From Streptomyces toyocaensis (GTDB lineage: Bacteria > Actinomycetota > Actinomycetes > Streptomycetales > Streptomycetaceae), in contig NZ_JFCB01000001.1 in assembly GCF_000725125.1 (NCBI RefSeq), positions 496,001 through 560,000 on the forward strand: 64,000 nucleotides of DNA, written 5' to 3'. Position numbers and translations under genes: made by a program. The notes beneath the pieces are model-generated. The model was not told where the DNA came from. It made no database searches and saw only the letters and a list, made by a program, of their open reading frames with translations. This document shows, piece after piece, positions 24,151 to 32,316 of this stretch (the stretch's first letter is position 1; every line of letters begins with the position of its first letter).

Positions 24151-25713
24151 TCAATCCGGCAGGGGGCAGGAGAGGGGGAGGACGCGTTCGGTCAGCCGGC
24201 CGGTGAGGTGGGTGTCGGTGAGGGCGGCGTCGGTGAGCCAGTCCGCTGCGGTCAGCCGGTCGATCAGGTCCCGCAGTTCGCCGGGGCCGACCGGGACCCG
24301 GGTGGCGAGGGCGTCCAGGGTGACGCCCCGGCCGCCGGGTCCGAGGCGTCCCACGTCGTCCGTCCACGTGGCCAGCGTCACGGCGAGCAGCCGGGCGCCG
24401 GCGGGGGCTTTGGCCTTGCGGAGCTTCTTGTCCGAGACCACTCTCTGGGCCCAGCCGGAGAGCTTGGGCCGGGTCTTCCTGCCGAACGTGAACGGGCCCG
24501 TCCCGTCCTCGTCGGGCACCAGGGAGGGGACGGTGACAGGGGTGGGGTTCTCCGGCCGGGAGGCGAGCAGGTCGCCGACGGTGCCGGGGAGGGACAGCCA
24601 GCCGCAGCCGGTCAGCTGCTCGACCAGGTCCTCCGGGTCGGTCAGGCCCAGCGCGTTGACGTCCTGGCCGACGAGGTTGCCGGTGCCTGTGTGCGCGGTG
24701 CGCAGGGTCAGCATCAGCACCAGCAGCCGTGCTTCCGCTCCGGGCAGCGGCGTGTGGCCGGCCACGTGCGCGAGGACGGAGCGCGCGTGCTCCCACTGCG
24801 CCGGCACGGTCAGCAGGCGCGCCACGCCCGGTTCGTCGCCGTCCCGGACGCAGCCGGTGCGGTGCTGGTGCTGGCGTCGGATGACGGCGGCGGCCTGCTC
24901 GGCACGCCGGGCCTCCAGCCTCAGGGTGACGTCGCAACTGACGTCGGACCAGGTGAGGAAGGCGCGGGCCTTGCGTTCCTGGAGATCGGCCAGCAGCGCC
25001 AGGTCGGGCTCGGGGCGCTTCTGGTAGGCGCGGAAGAGGTCACCGAGCTCGGTGAGTTCGTCCCGCAGGGACACGGGCCGCAGGTCCTGCGGAATGACAC
25101 GCCGGCCGACCCTCGCCTCCGGCGGGCGGCGGCGCCGCGCGGGCACGGGGCGGGGTGCGGGTACGGAGAGGGGCGCAGGACATCCCGTCCGGATGGTGAC
25201 CTGCTGGTCGGAGAACTGCGGCGTGCCCGCGCCGGTGCCCGCCGCCGCGGGGGTCGGGCGGCCGGCGGTCCGGGGTGCGGACGGAGGGGAGGTGGCCGCG
25301 GGCCGGGCCCCGGGAGTGGCGGCGGCACACTGTGAACAGCACTCCAGGGCCTGCCACCAGCGTCCTGCCCGGTCGGTGATCACGGCCAGGACGACCGGTC
25401 CGCCGCACCGCCAGGGTTGTTCGGTACGCGCACGCCGGCCGGTGTCGGGGAGGTGGGCGCGGCAGCCGTCCGCCCGGCAGGCGCAGTAGGTGTCGGCTCT
25501 GGGGGCGGAGGTGGCGCGCAGGTGCGCCGTCAGGTGGGCGACCGCGGCCGTACGGCCTGCCGCCGCGGAGGGCAGACGCCGCTCGGCACAGGCGGGTCGG
25601 CTGCACGAGACGCGCACCTCCGCGCTGCCTCGGCCGACGGGGTCCAGACGCACGGTCCACCGGCGTCCCGGCACCCGTTCGTCCAGCTCGCTCCCTGCGG
25701 CGGCCTGTGTCAT
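24151..25713 (-). CDS. Conserved Streptomyces protein with N-terminal cysteine clusters
   Basis: 520 residues. The first 130 contain many cysteines in pairs (VSCSRPACAERRL, TYCACRADGCRAH, ALECCSQCAA), a probable zinc-binding region. A proline/alanine/threonine linker spans about 135-200. The C-terminal 320 residues are helical, with two segments resembling winged helices (about 340-400 and 470-520: TLDALATRVPVGPGELRDLIDRLTAADWL). This layout is familiar from chromosomal and plasmid Streptomyces proteins of unknown function. DNA binding is plausible from the wHTH-like parts. Confidence 0.7.
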   Translation of the reverse strand: MTQAAAGSELDERVPGRRWTVRLDPVGRGSAEVRVSCSRPACAERRLPSAAAGRTAAVAHLTAHLRATSAPRADTYCACRADGCRAHLPDTGRRARTEQPWRCGGPVVLAVITDRAGRWWQALECCSQCAAATPGARPAATSPPSAPRTAGRPTPAAAGTGAGTPQFSDQQVTIRTGCPAPLSVPAPRPVPARRRRPPEARVGRRVIPQDLRPVSLRDELTELGDLFRAYQKRPEPDLALLADLQERKARAFLTWSDVSCDVTLRLEARRAEQAAAVIRRQHQHRTGCVRDGDEPGVARLLTVPAQWEHARSVLAHVAGHTPLPGAEARLLVLMLTLRTAHTGTGNLVGQDVNALGLTDPEDLVEQLTGCGWLSLPGTVGDLLASRPENPTPVTVPSLVPDEDGTGPFTFGRKTRPKLSGWAQRVVSDKKLRKAKAPAGARLLAVTLATWTDDVGRLGPGGRGVTLDALATRVPVGPGELRDLIDRLTAADWLTDAALTDTHLTGRLTERVLPLSCPLPD

Positions 25714-25969
25714 CCCGTTCTTCCTCCGTCTCCCGTGACCTGCGTGTCGCCGCCGCTTCCCGTTGTGCCGAGAGGTGTTCGGGCGGCGGGTTCACGGTAT
25801 GCGGCACAGAGGTGAAGGGGGATGAAATCGCACAGGGTGAGGGCTTTCGGGTGACAACGCCGTGCGTGTCGGTGAACCCGGGCACGACGGCCGTCACGAC
25901 GACGGAGACGGGTCCGAACCGGCCTTTCCGCGAGCGTACTCGGGCGGCTGGGAGGAACTGAGCTGTCGG

Positions 25970-26746
25970 TCAGCTGCCCTGATAGATCGTGGTGCACAGC
26001 AGCGTGGCGCCGTCGTCCACCAGGGCGGCCCAGTAGCGCGTCTGGTCGCCCGCCACCCGGCGGCAGTTGTTCGCGTCGGCGCCCGCCGGGGCGCGGTAGA
26101 CCCCTGTGATGTGCATGATCTGGTTGTACGGGACGGGTACCGGCTCGCGTCGGCAGGCCACGGCCGTCATCAGGGCGAGGGAGATCGAGTCGCCGGACTG
26201 CCGGCCGAGAATGCAGTAGTTGGCGTGGTAGACGCGGGTGAGGCAGAGCTTCGTGGTGTCGCCGGTGGTGGCGGACCGGTAGCTCCAGTACGACTTCCCA
26301 TAGCCGGTGGGGCAGGCCGTGTTGACGGCGGACACCTGGACCTGCGCCTGCTCGCCGGCGCAGGACACGGGGTCCGGCGGAGCACCGACGCTCCAGTCGA
26401 CGCTGGTGGTGCCCCCGCGGCCCGTGTCGTAGACCGGCAGGCAGTGGCCGACCGAGATGGCTTCGAACGCCTCTCCGGTGGGATCCGGAGCGGGTGTCGA
26501 CGGCTCGGGGCCGGACTCGTCAGTGCTCCCCTCACCGGTGTCGGAGTCATCGGGGATGCGGTCGGTCGGCGAAGACGTGTACGGGGCCGGGCTGGAACTG
26601 GAGGGGGGCGAGTCGGCCAGCAAGTCCTTCAGCTCGCCCGCGTTGTTCAAGCCCAGCCAGCCCAGGATCGACAGCACGGATGAGATCCCGCCGATCAGTG
26701 CCCACACCTTGGCAGTGGAGTGGTCACCGGATGCGCCTGCCACCAT
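25970..26746 (-). CDS. Membrane-anchored extracytoplasmic protein with disulfide-rich domain
   Basis: 258 residues. A single TM/signal anchor lies at about 13-35 (VWALIGGISSVLSILGWLGL), followed by a Ser/Pro/Asp-rich stalk (residues 48-92) and a C-terminal domain with eight cysteines (VGHCLPVYD, PVSCAGE, NTACPTGYG, KLCLTRVYHANYCILG, VACRREP, NNCRRV, LLCTTIYQ). The arrangement recalls septum-formation/DUF4190-like actinobacterial extracellular domains, but I cannot assign a family firmly. It likely faces the cell wall. Confidence 0.65.
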   Translation of the reverse strand: MVAGASGDHSTAKVWALIGGISSVLSILGWLGLNNAGELKDLLADSPPSSSSPAPYTSSPTDRIPDDSDTGEGSTDESGPEPSTPAPDPTGEAFEAISVGHCLPVYDTGRGGTTSVDWSVGAPPDPVSCAGEQAQVQVSAVNTACPTGYGKSYWSYRSATTGDTTKLCLTRVYHANYCILGRQSGDSISLALMTAVACRREPVPVPYNQIMHITGVYRAPAGADANNCRRVAGDQTRYWAALVDDGATLLCTTIYQGS

Positions 26747-26872
26747 GCCCTCCCCCGCCGAGACTCAGGCGATATTAGCCGTTTCGGCGCTGTAGAGAGT
26801 CCAACTTCCGTGCCCCGCCCCTGTTGACCCCGCCCGGTCCAGCACTCCATGGGTCGTCGCCCGCCGGGGTCA

Positions 26873-27694
26873 CTACGCCTTGCGGGCCAGCCCGGCGACG
26901 ATGAGGTGCTGCCAGACGCTGAGCTCCGGCTGCGCGCCGTCGGCGCTCCAACGGTTGGCGGTCGTGTCGGGACGCCACAGGGGTGCGGGAACGATTCCGG
27001 GGTCGAGGATCTCCAGGCCGTCCAGCAGGGAGGCGATCTCCTCGTCGGTGCGCCACCGGCCGCGGCCGAAGGTCTGCTGGAGGACCCGCTCGGCCTCCGC
27101 GGTCTCCGGGTTGCCGCCGGAACGGAAGTGGCTGATGAAGAAGTGGCTCCCGGAGGGTACGTGGTCGCGCCAGTGGCGGACGATCCCGGCCGGGTCCTCC
27201 TCGTCGTTGACGTGGTGGAGGACGGCGCTGAGGACGACGGCGACGGGGCGGTCGAAGTCGATCAGTTCCAGGGTGTCCGGGTGGGTGCGGACGCCATCGG
27301 GGTCGCGTACGTCGGCCCGGACGACCCGGGTCCGGTCGTTCTGCTCCAGCAGCGCGCAGCCGTGGACCAGCACCTGGGGGTCGTTGTCGACGTACACGAT
27401 CCGGGACTCCGGGGCGTGCCGCTGAGCGACCTGGTGGACGTTGTCGGCGGTCGGCAGACCGCTGCCCAGGTCGATGAACTGCCGTATGCCGGTGGTCGTA
27501 ACGATCTGCGCGATCGCCCGCGTCAGCGCCGCACGGTTGGCAAAGGCGATGGCCACCGAGCCGGGGAGGTCCCGGAGGAACACATCGCCGACCTCCCGGT
27601 CCACTGCGTAGTTGTCCTTGCCGCCGAGCAGGTAGTCGTAGACGCGGGCGATGCTCGGCCGGGTGGAGTCGATGGAGGAACCTTCAACCGTCAT
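26873..27694 (-). CDS. SAM-dependent methyltransferase, DUF574/Methyltransf_19 type
   Basis: 273 residues. Begins with the family signature RPSIARVYDYLLGGKDNYAVDREVG and has SAM motif I FIDLGSGLPT, followed by RIVYVDNDPQVLVHG and ADVRDPDGV. Streptomyces genomes carry many such paralogues, often near DUF397/Scr1 regulators; substrates are unknown. ATG at 27694 follows GGGAGG at nine bases; ATG at 27703 is an alternative, and the much longer open frame upstream is non-coding. A DUF397 remnant lies 3 kb away, consistent with the usual association. Confidence 0.88.
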   Translation of the reverse strand: MTVEGSSIDSTRPSIARVYDYLLGGKDNYAVDREVGDVFLRDLPGSVAIAFANRAALTRAIAQIVTTTGIRQFIDLGSGLPTADNVHQVAQRHAPESRIVYVDNDPQVLVHGCALLEQNDRTRVVRADVRDPDGVRTHPDTLELIDFDRPVAVVLSAVLHHVNDEEDPAGIVRHWRDHVPSGSHFFISHFRSGGNPETAEAERVLQQTFGRGRWRTDEEIASLLDGLEILDPGIVPAPLWRPDTTANRWSADGAQPELSVWQHLIVAGLARKA

Positions 27695-27900
27695 GCCGGC
27701 CATCCTCCCCCGCGAGGTCACCTGCCGACCGGCGTTCCTGAATCCCCGGGCGGACGGGGTCCGAGGCCGGGGCGGCCCCGGTCCACGACCGCGCGGGGAG
27801 GGTCGCCCCGACCGCCGGTACGGTCGGCCGGGACGAGGGCGCCGCAGACGTCGGGGAACCCGGAAGCGCGCCGGTCCGCCACCGGCGGGGTGGGCGGGTC

Positions 27901-28329
27901 GGCAGCCCTGAACTGCGGGCCGAAACGACGAACCTGCTCGCGTGGTTCCCTGAGTCCGTTGCGACGTCGGTTCCGTTGTTGCAGGCGTTCGTCGCCGATG
28001 AGGCATCGCCCGGCGCCGCGGCGACGGGAGTGGTCGCCCTCGGCCTGCTCGGCGATGCGGCGACCGTCCCCTTCATCGAGCCCTACCTGGAGAGCCCGAT
28101 CGCCGAGTTGCGCTGGGCCTCCGCCTTCGCGTTGACGCGGTTCGGCGTCGCCGGCCCGGCCGTCGTCGACGTACTGACGCAGGTGGTCGCTCGGCCGCCC
28201 GAGAGGACCGGGACGATGACGTTCCTGAGCGGCTCCTACGGCGGCCTCGCGGCGACGGCCCTGGCCGAGACGTCCGCGGCCACGACTCTCCGGACGGTCG
28301 CTCAACCCTCAGGCACGGCCCGGACCTGA
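27901..28329 (+). pseudogene. HEAT-repeat (PBS-lyase-like) protein remnant
   Basis: Two to three HEAT repeats are readable in one frame: LRAETTNLLAWFPESVATSVPLLQAFVADEASPG, TGVVALGLLGDAATVPFIEPYLESPIAELRWASAFALTRFG and VVDVLTQVVARPP. The first repeat begins before any start codon (the earliest ATG/TTG is at 27976, inside the repeat). Homologous sequence stops at ALAETSA, followed by an unrelated short tail. Both ends are therefore missing from a protein that is normally several hundred residues long. Confidence 0.55.
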
Positions 28330-28388
28330 AGCGCCCGTGGTGAAGTGTGGGCCTCCGAACAATCCGACAGCAGGGAGCGTTTCTTCCG

Positions 28389-29163
28389 ATGACCGCACAG
28401 CCCGCACGCCCTGAGCGCAGTGGTCCCGAGACCGCCTCGGTCATGGATGTCCCGCCGTTCAAGCCTCCTCTCGTCAAGGCGGTGTTCAGGGACGTGACCC
28501 CGATGCACGTCTCCCGGCCGGCCGCGCGGGCCGCCGCGTCGGTGACGCGGACAGTGCTGACGGAGATCATCGACGGCGCGAGGAGCGGCGGAAGAGTCCC
28601 GGAAGAGGCTGGTTCCCGGGGACCTTCTCTCGGCGATCGACCGGAACGTCGAGATCGAGGTCGGGAGCCAGTGGTACGACCACAGCCCGACGTTTCAGGG
28701 CCTGACCGGTGTCGTGCACGACGCCCAGGGTGTCATCGTGCCTTCTCCCAAGCGCAGCAGGTCGCGTCGACCGAGTGCTGTGGTCGGCGCCCACAGGTTC
28801 GAGGCCGGGGTCAGGAAGCTGCTGCGGAGGCAGGGGGTGACGGCCGTCCCGGCGATGGTCCGTGACCTGAGGGGAATCACGAGTGTGTTCCTGACGGACC
28901 TCGCCCCGGACGCGGCCATGGTCGTCCGCGAGGGCGGGGTCAAACGTTTCGGTTCGGTCGCCCTGGTGATGCCGGGCGAACCGGCCCCGCCTCCGCCCCT
29001 CAAGGATTCCCTCCTGGCCCTGTCCACCCGCAGGGGGGACGGGCGGACCATCGGCAGGGACGACGTTCTGGCCGCCACCACCATCCAGTTGTTCGGCGGC
29101 AACATCAGGCAGCGAGCCCTCACCGAAGCACGTGAGGCGGCACAGGACACTCCGGCCGGCTGA
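28389..29163 (+). pseudogene. Histone-fold doublet protein (H2A-like plus H4-like), frameshifted
   Basis: Frame one from ATG 28389 reads MTAQPARPERSG...PPLVKAVFRDVTPMHVSRPAARAAASVTRTVLTEIIDGARS, the alpha1-alpha2 part of a histone fold. The continuation, RKRLVPGDLLSAIDRNVEIEV (28600 on), is in the next frame and matches the H2A pattern R-[IL]-[IV]-P-x2-L-x2-A-I. That frame runs on to 29163 with a second fold: EAGVRKLLRRQGVTAVPAMV, RDLRGITSVFLTDLAPDAA, then after a 35-residue insert RTIGRDDVLAATTIQLFGGN, close to H4 (A-I-R-R-L-x-R-x-G-V ... T-R-G-V-L-x-V-F-L). The switch lies near 28585-28591 (GGCGG). Related Streptomyces proteins are, from memory, labelled NFYB/HAP3-like. It is a broken gene, a recoded one, or a sequencing error. 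Confidence 0.6.
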
Positions 29164-29357
29164 GCCGGTGCGATGAGCATGGCCCGCGCCCTCGTCTGCT
29201 ACCGCGGGCTTGAGTTCAGGAGGAGCGGTGCTGCCACTCAGGTGTTGGCGGCGCCCCAGTGGAGGGCGCCCCCCATGGGGAACAGGGAGCCGATGCGTCG
29301 CTCCTGTGGCGTCTTCCCTGCCGGCGTTGTCGCGTCTGAGCAGCCAAGCAGCCTGAC

Positions 29358-29450
29358 GCGATCAACCACAACGACGGTGGCCGCGGCGCGTACTTCATGG
29401 ACCCGGCGGGCCACCCCATGGAGCTCATCACCGTGCCGGGCGGCGGCTGG
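29358..29450 (+). pseudogene. VOC/glyoxalase-family C-terminal remnant
   Basis: Reads AINHNDGGRGAYFMDPAGHPMELIT in one frame, the C-terminal strand pair of a VOC (glyoxalase/bleomycin-resistance) protein with its metal-binding glutamate (M-E-L-I-T). No N-terminal half is present upstream; the preceding bases read only as an unrelated tail. Remnant of a lost gene. Confidence 0.55.
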
Positions 29451-29468
29451 GCCTCGTCACCCCATGCA

Positions 29469-29506
29469 CCGAGGGCCGCACCCCCGCGCGGGGGTGCGGC
29501 CCTCGG
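29469..29506. terminator. Strong perfect palindrome, bidirectional terminator
   Basis: A 38-bp perfect palindrome with 19-bp arms (29469-29487, 29488-29506) after the VOC remnant and before the convergent gene at 29685. It is the usual Streptomyces hairpin terminator without a T-run. Confidence 0.8.
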
Positions 29507-29684
29507 CCGTTGCTCGTACCTCATGAGATCGCAGACGGCGCCCTGGCATGCCAGTCCCTTCGCACCCATCGACACGCGAGCATGAGGGACTGTGCGAAGA
29601 GCCGGCACCGAAGCCCTGTGGGGCTGTCGTAGAACGACTTTCAGGCTTTGATCCCGGTCGGGTGGGACGAGAGGCGGCCCCGCC

Positions 29685-30293
29685 TCAGATGGTCGGGGTG
29701 TCGTCGACGACCGGCTTGTGAATCTCAACGACCGGCTTCCACCCCGCGGAGAACTCGATGAAGTCCGCACGGGTGGGGTAGGTGTCGATCGCACGACGGT
29801 CACGCTTGGGGCTGTCGCTCGCCTTGCGCCCCCGGGGAATCTGCTCCTCGAAGATGTCGACCTTCACGTCGGGAACCTCCTTGAGGCCCTGGCGCCAGAT
29901 CTGCACGACGTCGGCGCCGAACGCCTGCCGGGCCGCGGCGTAAAGGGCCGAGAGGGACCCCTTGTCCCCACCGGGGACGAAGAGCGCCAGGTCCAGAACG
30001 ACACCGGCGGACTGGAGGACCTCGATGGTCACCGGACCACTCTCGTCGGCCACGTAGATCCCGGCTTCGTTCTCGTCGTCGGGAAGGCAGAAGACCTCTT
30101 CCTGGAATACGGTCCTCGCCGTGATCGAGCCGCCCTCGAAATCCTCACCGGGCTTGGTCAGAAAAGCAGGGACATAGCAGTCGGGAAGTTTGAGTACTTC
30201 CGTGTCGGCGGAAACGAAGAGCCTGTCCTTCACGCCGAGCTTCGTCACCTCTTCCAGTGAGAGGCGGCGAGCGGCGATCTTCTCCGTGTTCAC
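29685..30293 (-). CDS. Hypothetical protein of the accessory region
   Basis: 202 residues from GTG at 30293, chosen because AAAGGGAA sits five bases before it; the longer frame to 30341 lacks a ribosome site. Acidic soluble protein: VNTEKIAARRLSLEEVTKLGVKDRLFVSADTEVLKLPDCYVPAFL, then beta-rich segments (EEVFCLPDDENEAGIYVAD, VTIEVLQSAGVVLDLALFVPGG) and a C-terminal RAIDTYPTRADFIEFSAGWKPVVEIHKPVV. No family recognised. Third-position G/C is lower than in the flanking core genes, consistent with recent acquisition. Confidence 0.6.
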   Translation of the reverse strand: MNTEKIAARRLSLEEVTKLGVKDRLFVSADTEVLKLPDCYVPAFLTKPGEDFEGGSITARTVFQEEVFCLPDDENEAGIYVADESGPVTIEVLQSAGVVLDLALFVPGGDKGSLSALYAAARQAFGADVVQIWRQGLKEVPDVKVDIFEEQIPRGRKASDSPKRDRRAIDTYPTRADFIEFSAGWKPVVEIHKPVVDDTPTI

Positions 30294-30628
30294 GATTTCC
30301 CTTTCAGGTTGCACTGTCCCTCCGAGCGAGGACGCTACCACGAAACCCTGAGGTCAACTGCCCAGTAATCGTTGGGTATATATGCTCCAGTGACCTGCAC
30401 GGGAGGATATTGAAGCGAGCGCCACTCGGTCGGGATCACGCACCCGCAGGGCAGTACCCCTCGTCGTGGTGTTGGTGATCAACTGGTCATGGATTTGGGT
30501 GCGTTGGGTAGCACGGAGGAACTTAAAGAGATTCTGCGGTAGATATCACCCATATCGTCTTCGAGGGGCGTGGTCACGGGAGCCGCGGTGCGAGTCCCTG
30601 GGGTACTCGAGAAGATGCTGGGAGAACT
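30294..30628. other. Lower-GC interval with probable promoters and no intact gene
   Basis: 335 bases, AT-richer than its surroundings (for example TATATATGCT at 30378-30387). On the minus strand a TTGACC at 30352-30357 could serve the gene at 29685. On the plus strand only short frames occur; the Scr1-type helix-turn-helix gene that normally precedes DUF397 is not recognisable here. Confidence 0.4.
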
Positions 30629-30833
30629 ATGAACGCGGAAGGCGCGACGCGCGGTGAGGCCAAGCTGTGCTGGCGCACCAGCAGTTACAGCACGGGGTCG
30701 GGTGGAGCGTGCGTTAAGGCCGCCCTTACGGCTGTCGGTGTTGCATGTGCGTGACTCGAAGTACGTAGCGCAGGGTAGGCCTGTACTCGGGGTCGGCTTG
30801 CAGGTGTGGTCGGCGTTGCTTGGTGCTGTGTGA
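30629..30833 (+). pseudogene. DUF397 protein gene split by a frameshift
   Basis: ATG 30629 with GGGAGA upstream gives MNAEGATRGEAKLCWRTSSYSTGSGGACVKA, the DUF397 signature W-x-x-S-S-Y-S-x-G-x-G-G-x-C-V. That frame then fails, and the next frame continues with LHVRDSKYVAQGRPVLGVGLQVWSALLGAV and a stop at 30833. V-R-D-S-K and the W-x-A-L end are the rest of DUF397. The combined length (about 67 residues) is normal, so one base is gained or lost around 30716-30740. DUF397 proteins pair with Scr1-type XRE regulators, which is absent here. Confidence 0.6.
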
Positions 30834-31063
30834 GCTTGTTATCGAGTGAGCCCGCCCGTCTGTCCGCCGGTGGGAGCCCAGGCAACGCGTCGTGTGGCTG
30901 GTTTCCTCAGGCGTTCTTGTCTCTCACCCGATCAGCCTTGGATCATGTGCACCGCTGCTCTTTCGTGTCCCCTGCTTGTGGGTTGGAAGCAGGACGGGGG
31001 CACGGAGAGGACTGAGAGCGGTATGGCGGACAGACAAGACGGGGGCGTCACAGTGCTGCGCGG

Positions 31064-31333
31064 GTGTCGAGCCGGTCTGCTGAGGCGATCGCCGCCGGCA
31101 CCGTGGTGCAGCCGCCGGCGGGCACCGAGGGCCGGGGGGACGCGCTTGTCATCAGCATCGCCGAAGAGGTGGACGGAGTGATTGTTTCGAACGACAATTT
31201 CGCCCCGTTCCAGAAGGCCAATCCCTGGCTTCTGGACATCGGCAGGGTGTTGGGTGCCACGCAGTCCCAGGGAGTGTGGGTCTTCAACCCGCGCAGGCCC
31301 AACGCCACCGGGGCAGCGGGACGTCGTCGCTGA
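31064..31333 (+). pseudogene. NYN/PIN-like ribonuclease C-terminal fragment
   Basis: 89-residue frame reading AIAAGTVVQPPAGTEGRGDALVISIAEEVDGVIVSNDNFAPFQKANPWLLDIGRVLGATQSQGVWVFNPR. This is the second half of a Zc3h12a-like NYN (PIN-fold) ribonuclease: G-D-A-L-V-I-x-I-A and V-S-N-D-N-F contain two of the expected acidic active-site residues. The N-terminal strand with the first catalytic aspartate is missing, and no start signal fits. It is probably a truncated toxin-type nuclease. Confidence 0.55.
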
Positions 31334-31363
31334 CCGGGGGGGGGGACCACTGACGGTACTTCC

Positions 31364-31408
31364 GGTGCGCCGGGGCCCAGCGCGGCGCACCGCAGGGAAG
31401 CCCTGCGG
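31364..31408. terminator. Two adjacent hairpins between convergent units
   Basis: GGTGCGCCG/CGGCGCACC (31364-31372, 31383-31391) and CCGCAGGG/CCCTGCGG (31390-31397, 31401-31408) lie between the NYN fragment and the barstar gene. A run of ten G (31336-31345) precedes them. Confidence 0.55.
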
Positions 31409-31416
31409 TGCGGGTC

Positions 31417-31743
31417 CTACTGGTAGTGGATGCGGCGGGGTGCGGCGAGATGCCGGCCGTACTCCCGCAGACAGCCGTCGAAGAGTTCGCGCAGCGTGTG
31501 TGCTTCCGCAGGAAGGGTGGCCGAGAAGGCGGCCCAGCCCGTGAAGGTCAGCCCGTGCGGCAGGTCGACGAGGCCGGTGATCGCGTCCCACAGCGCGTCC
31601 CAGTTCCGGCCGTAGAAGTCGGGGAACCGCAGTTCCCGTTGAAGGAGCCGGTGGAGCTCCTCGGCGTTCCGCACCTCGGTCAGATCGATGACCAGTGCGT
31701 CGGGAGCATCCGTGGGCTCCACCCCGCTTGTTTCGTCTGCCAT
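31417..31743 (-). CDS. Barstar-family ribonuclease inhibitor
   Basis: 108 residues. Matches barstar: VIDLTEVRNAEELHRLLQRELRFPDFYGRNWDALWDAITGL, the Y-G-x-N-W-D-A-L-W-D signature, then LREYGRHL. Barstars bind and block barnase-type extracellular RNases inside the producing cell. No ribonuclease gene is next to it; the preceding same-strand frame (31757-31910) is only a fragment of another kind. It could protect against a toxin encoded elsewhere or be left from a lost pair. Confidence 0.85.
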   Translation of the reverse strand: MADETSGVEPTDAPDALVIDLTEVRNAEELHRLLQRELRFPDFYGRNWDALWDAITGLVDLPHGLTFTGWAAFSATLPAEAHTLRELFDGCLREYGRHLAAPRRIHYQ

Positions 31744-31756
31744 GGTGGCTGTGGTC

Positions 31757-31910
31757 TCAGTCCGCCCGCACCGCGGTGTAGGGGACGGGCCAGTCCTCCA
31801 CCTTCACCAGCAGGCCCTCGCTCGCGAGGTCCCGGAGGATCTGGTGGGTGTGCTTGTCCTGTGGGTCGTTCTCGAGACGGCGCGCCGGCTGCCGGACGGC
31901 TCGGTCAACG
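31757..31910 (-). pseudogene. C-terminal gene fragment, possibly winged-helix
   Basis: A frame ending ARRLENDPQDKHTHQILRDLASEGLLVKVEDWPVPYTAVRAD stops 13 bases before the barstar start. The helix plus L-A-S-E-G-L-L-V-K-V strand looks like the recognition helix and wing of a wHTH domain. Nothing recognisable lies upstream in the frame, which runs into the neighbouring gene. Low confidence. Confidence 0.25.
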
Positions 31911-32240
31911 CTCCGCCCCCTGTGCCTGTTCGCCGATCGTCGTGGCGTGCGCCTTCTTCGAGTGGTTGGCGATGCTCGCCGGAGCGCCGACGTAGTCGCA
32001 CGCGGGGCACGTGAGCCACACTCCCTCGGACACGGCACGCGCGCTCACCGAGTGGCCGGGCCCGTATCCGTGTCCGTGGAGCAACTGGGCGATGGAGGAG
32101 CCGTACTCGACCGCGAGCAGTGCCGCCTCCGCCACCTTGTCGTGACCGGGGGCGAAGAACGATCCGGTGCCGACCTTCTTTGCGCAGCCGCACCAGCAGG
32201 TGCCCGTCGGAGTGAGGTGGGGAAGAGACTTCTGCGTCAT
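31905..32240 (-). CDS. Small zinc-ribbon-like protein
   Basis: 111 residues from ATG at 32240 (MTQKSLPHLTPTGTCWCGCAKKVG). Two cysteine clusters, C-W-C-G-C near residue 15 and C-P-A-C-D-Y near residue 80 followed by NHSKKAH, suggest one or two zinc sites, the latter close to a C2H2-type layout. Between them sits an FFAPGHDKVAEAALLAVEYG segment seen in small Streptomyces proteins. No strong ribosome-binding site. Function unknown. Confidence 0.6.
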   Translation of the reverse strand: MTQKSLPHLTPTGTCWCGCAKKVGTGSFFAPGHDKVAEAALLAVEYGSSIAQLLHGHGYGPGHSVSARAVSEGVWLTCPACDYVGAPASIANHSKKAHATTIGEQAQGAER

Positions 32241-32316
32241 GCCGTCACGGTAGATCAACGAACGTGGAGGCACGAGGGCTTTGCCCTGTTCGGTGCCCTC
32301 ACTCGTAGCATGCTGC

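Noticed and set aside
29469-29506. Insertion-sequence terminal repeat
   Set aside because: A perfect palindrome with no partner copy, transposase or target duplication; a terminator explains it better.
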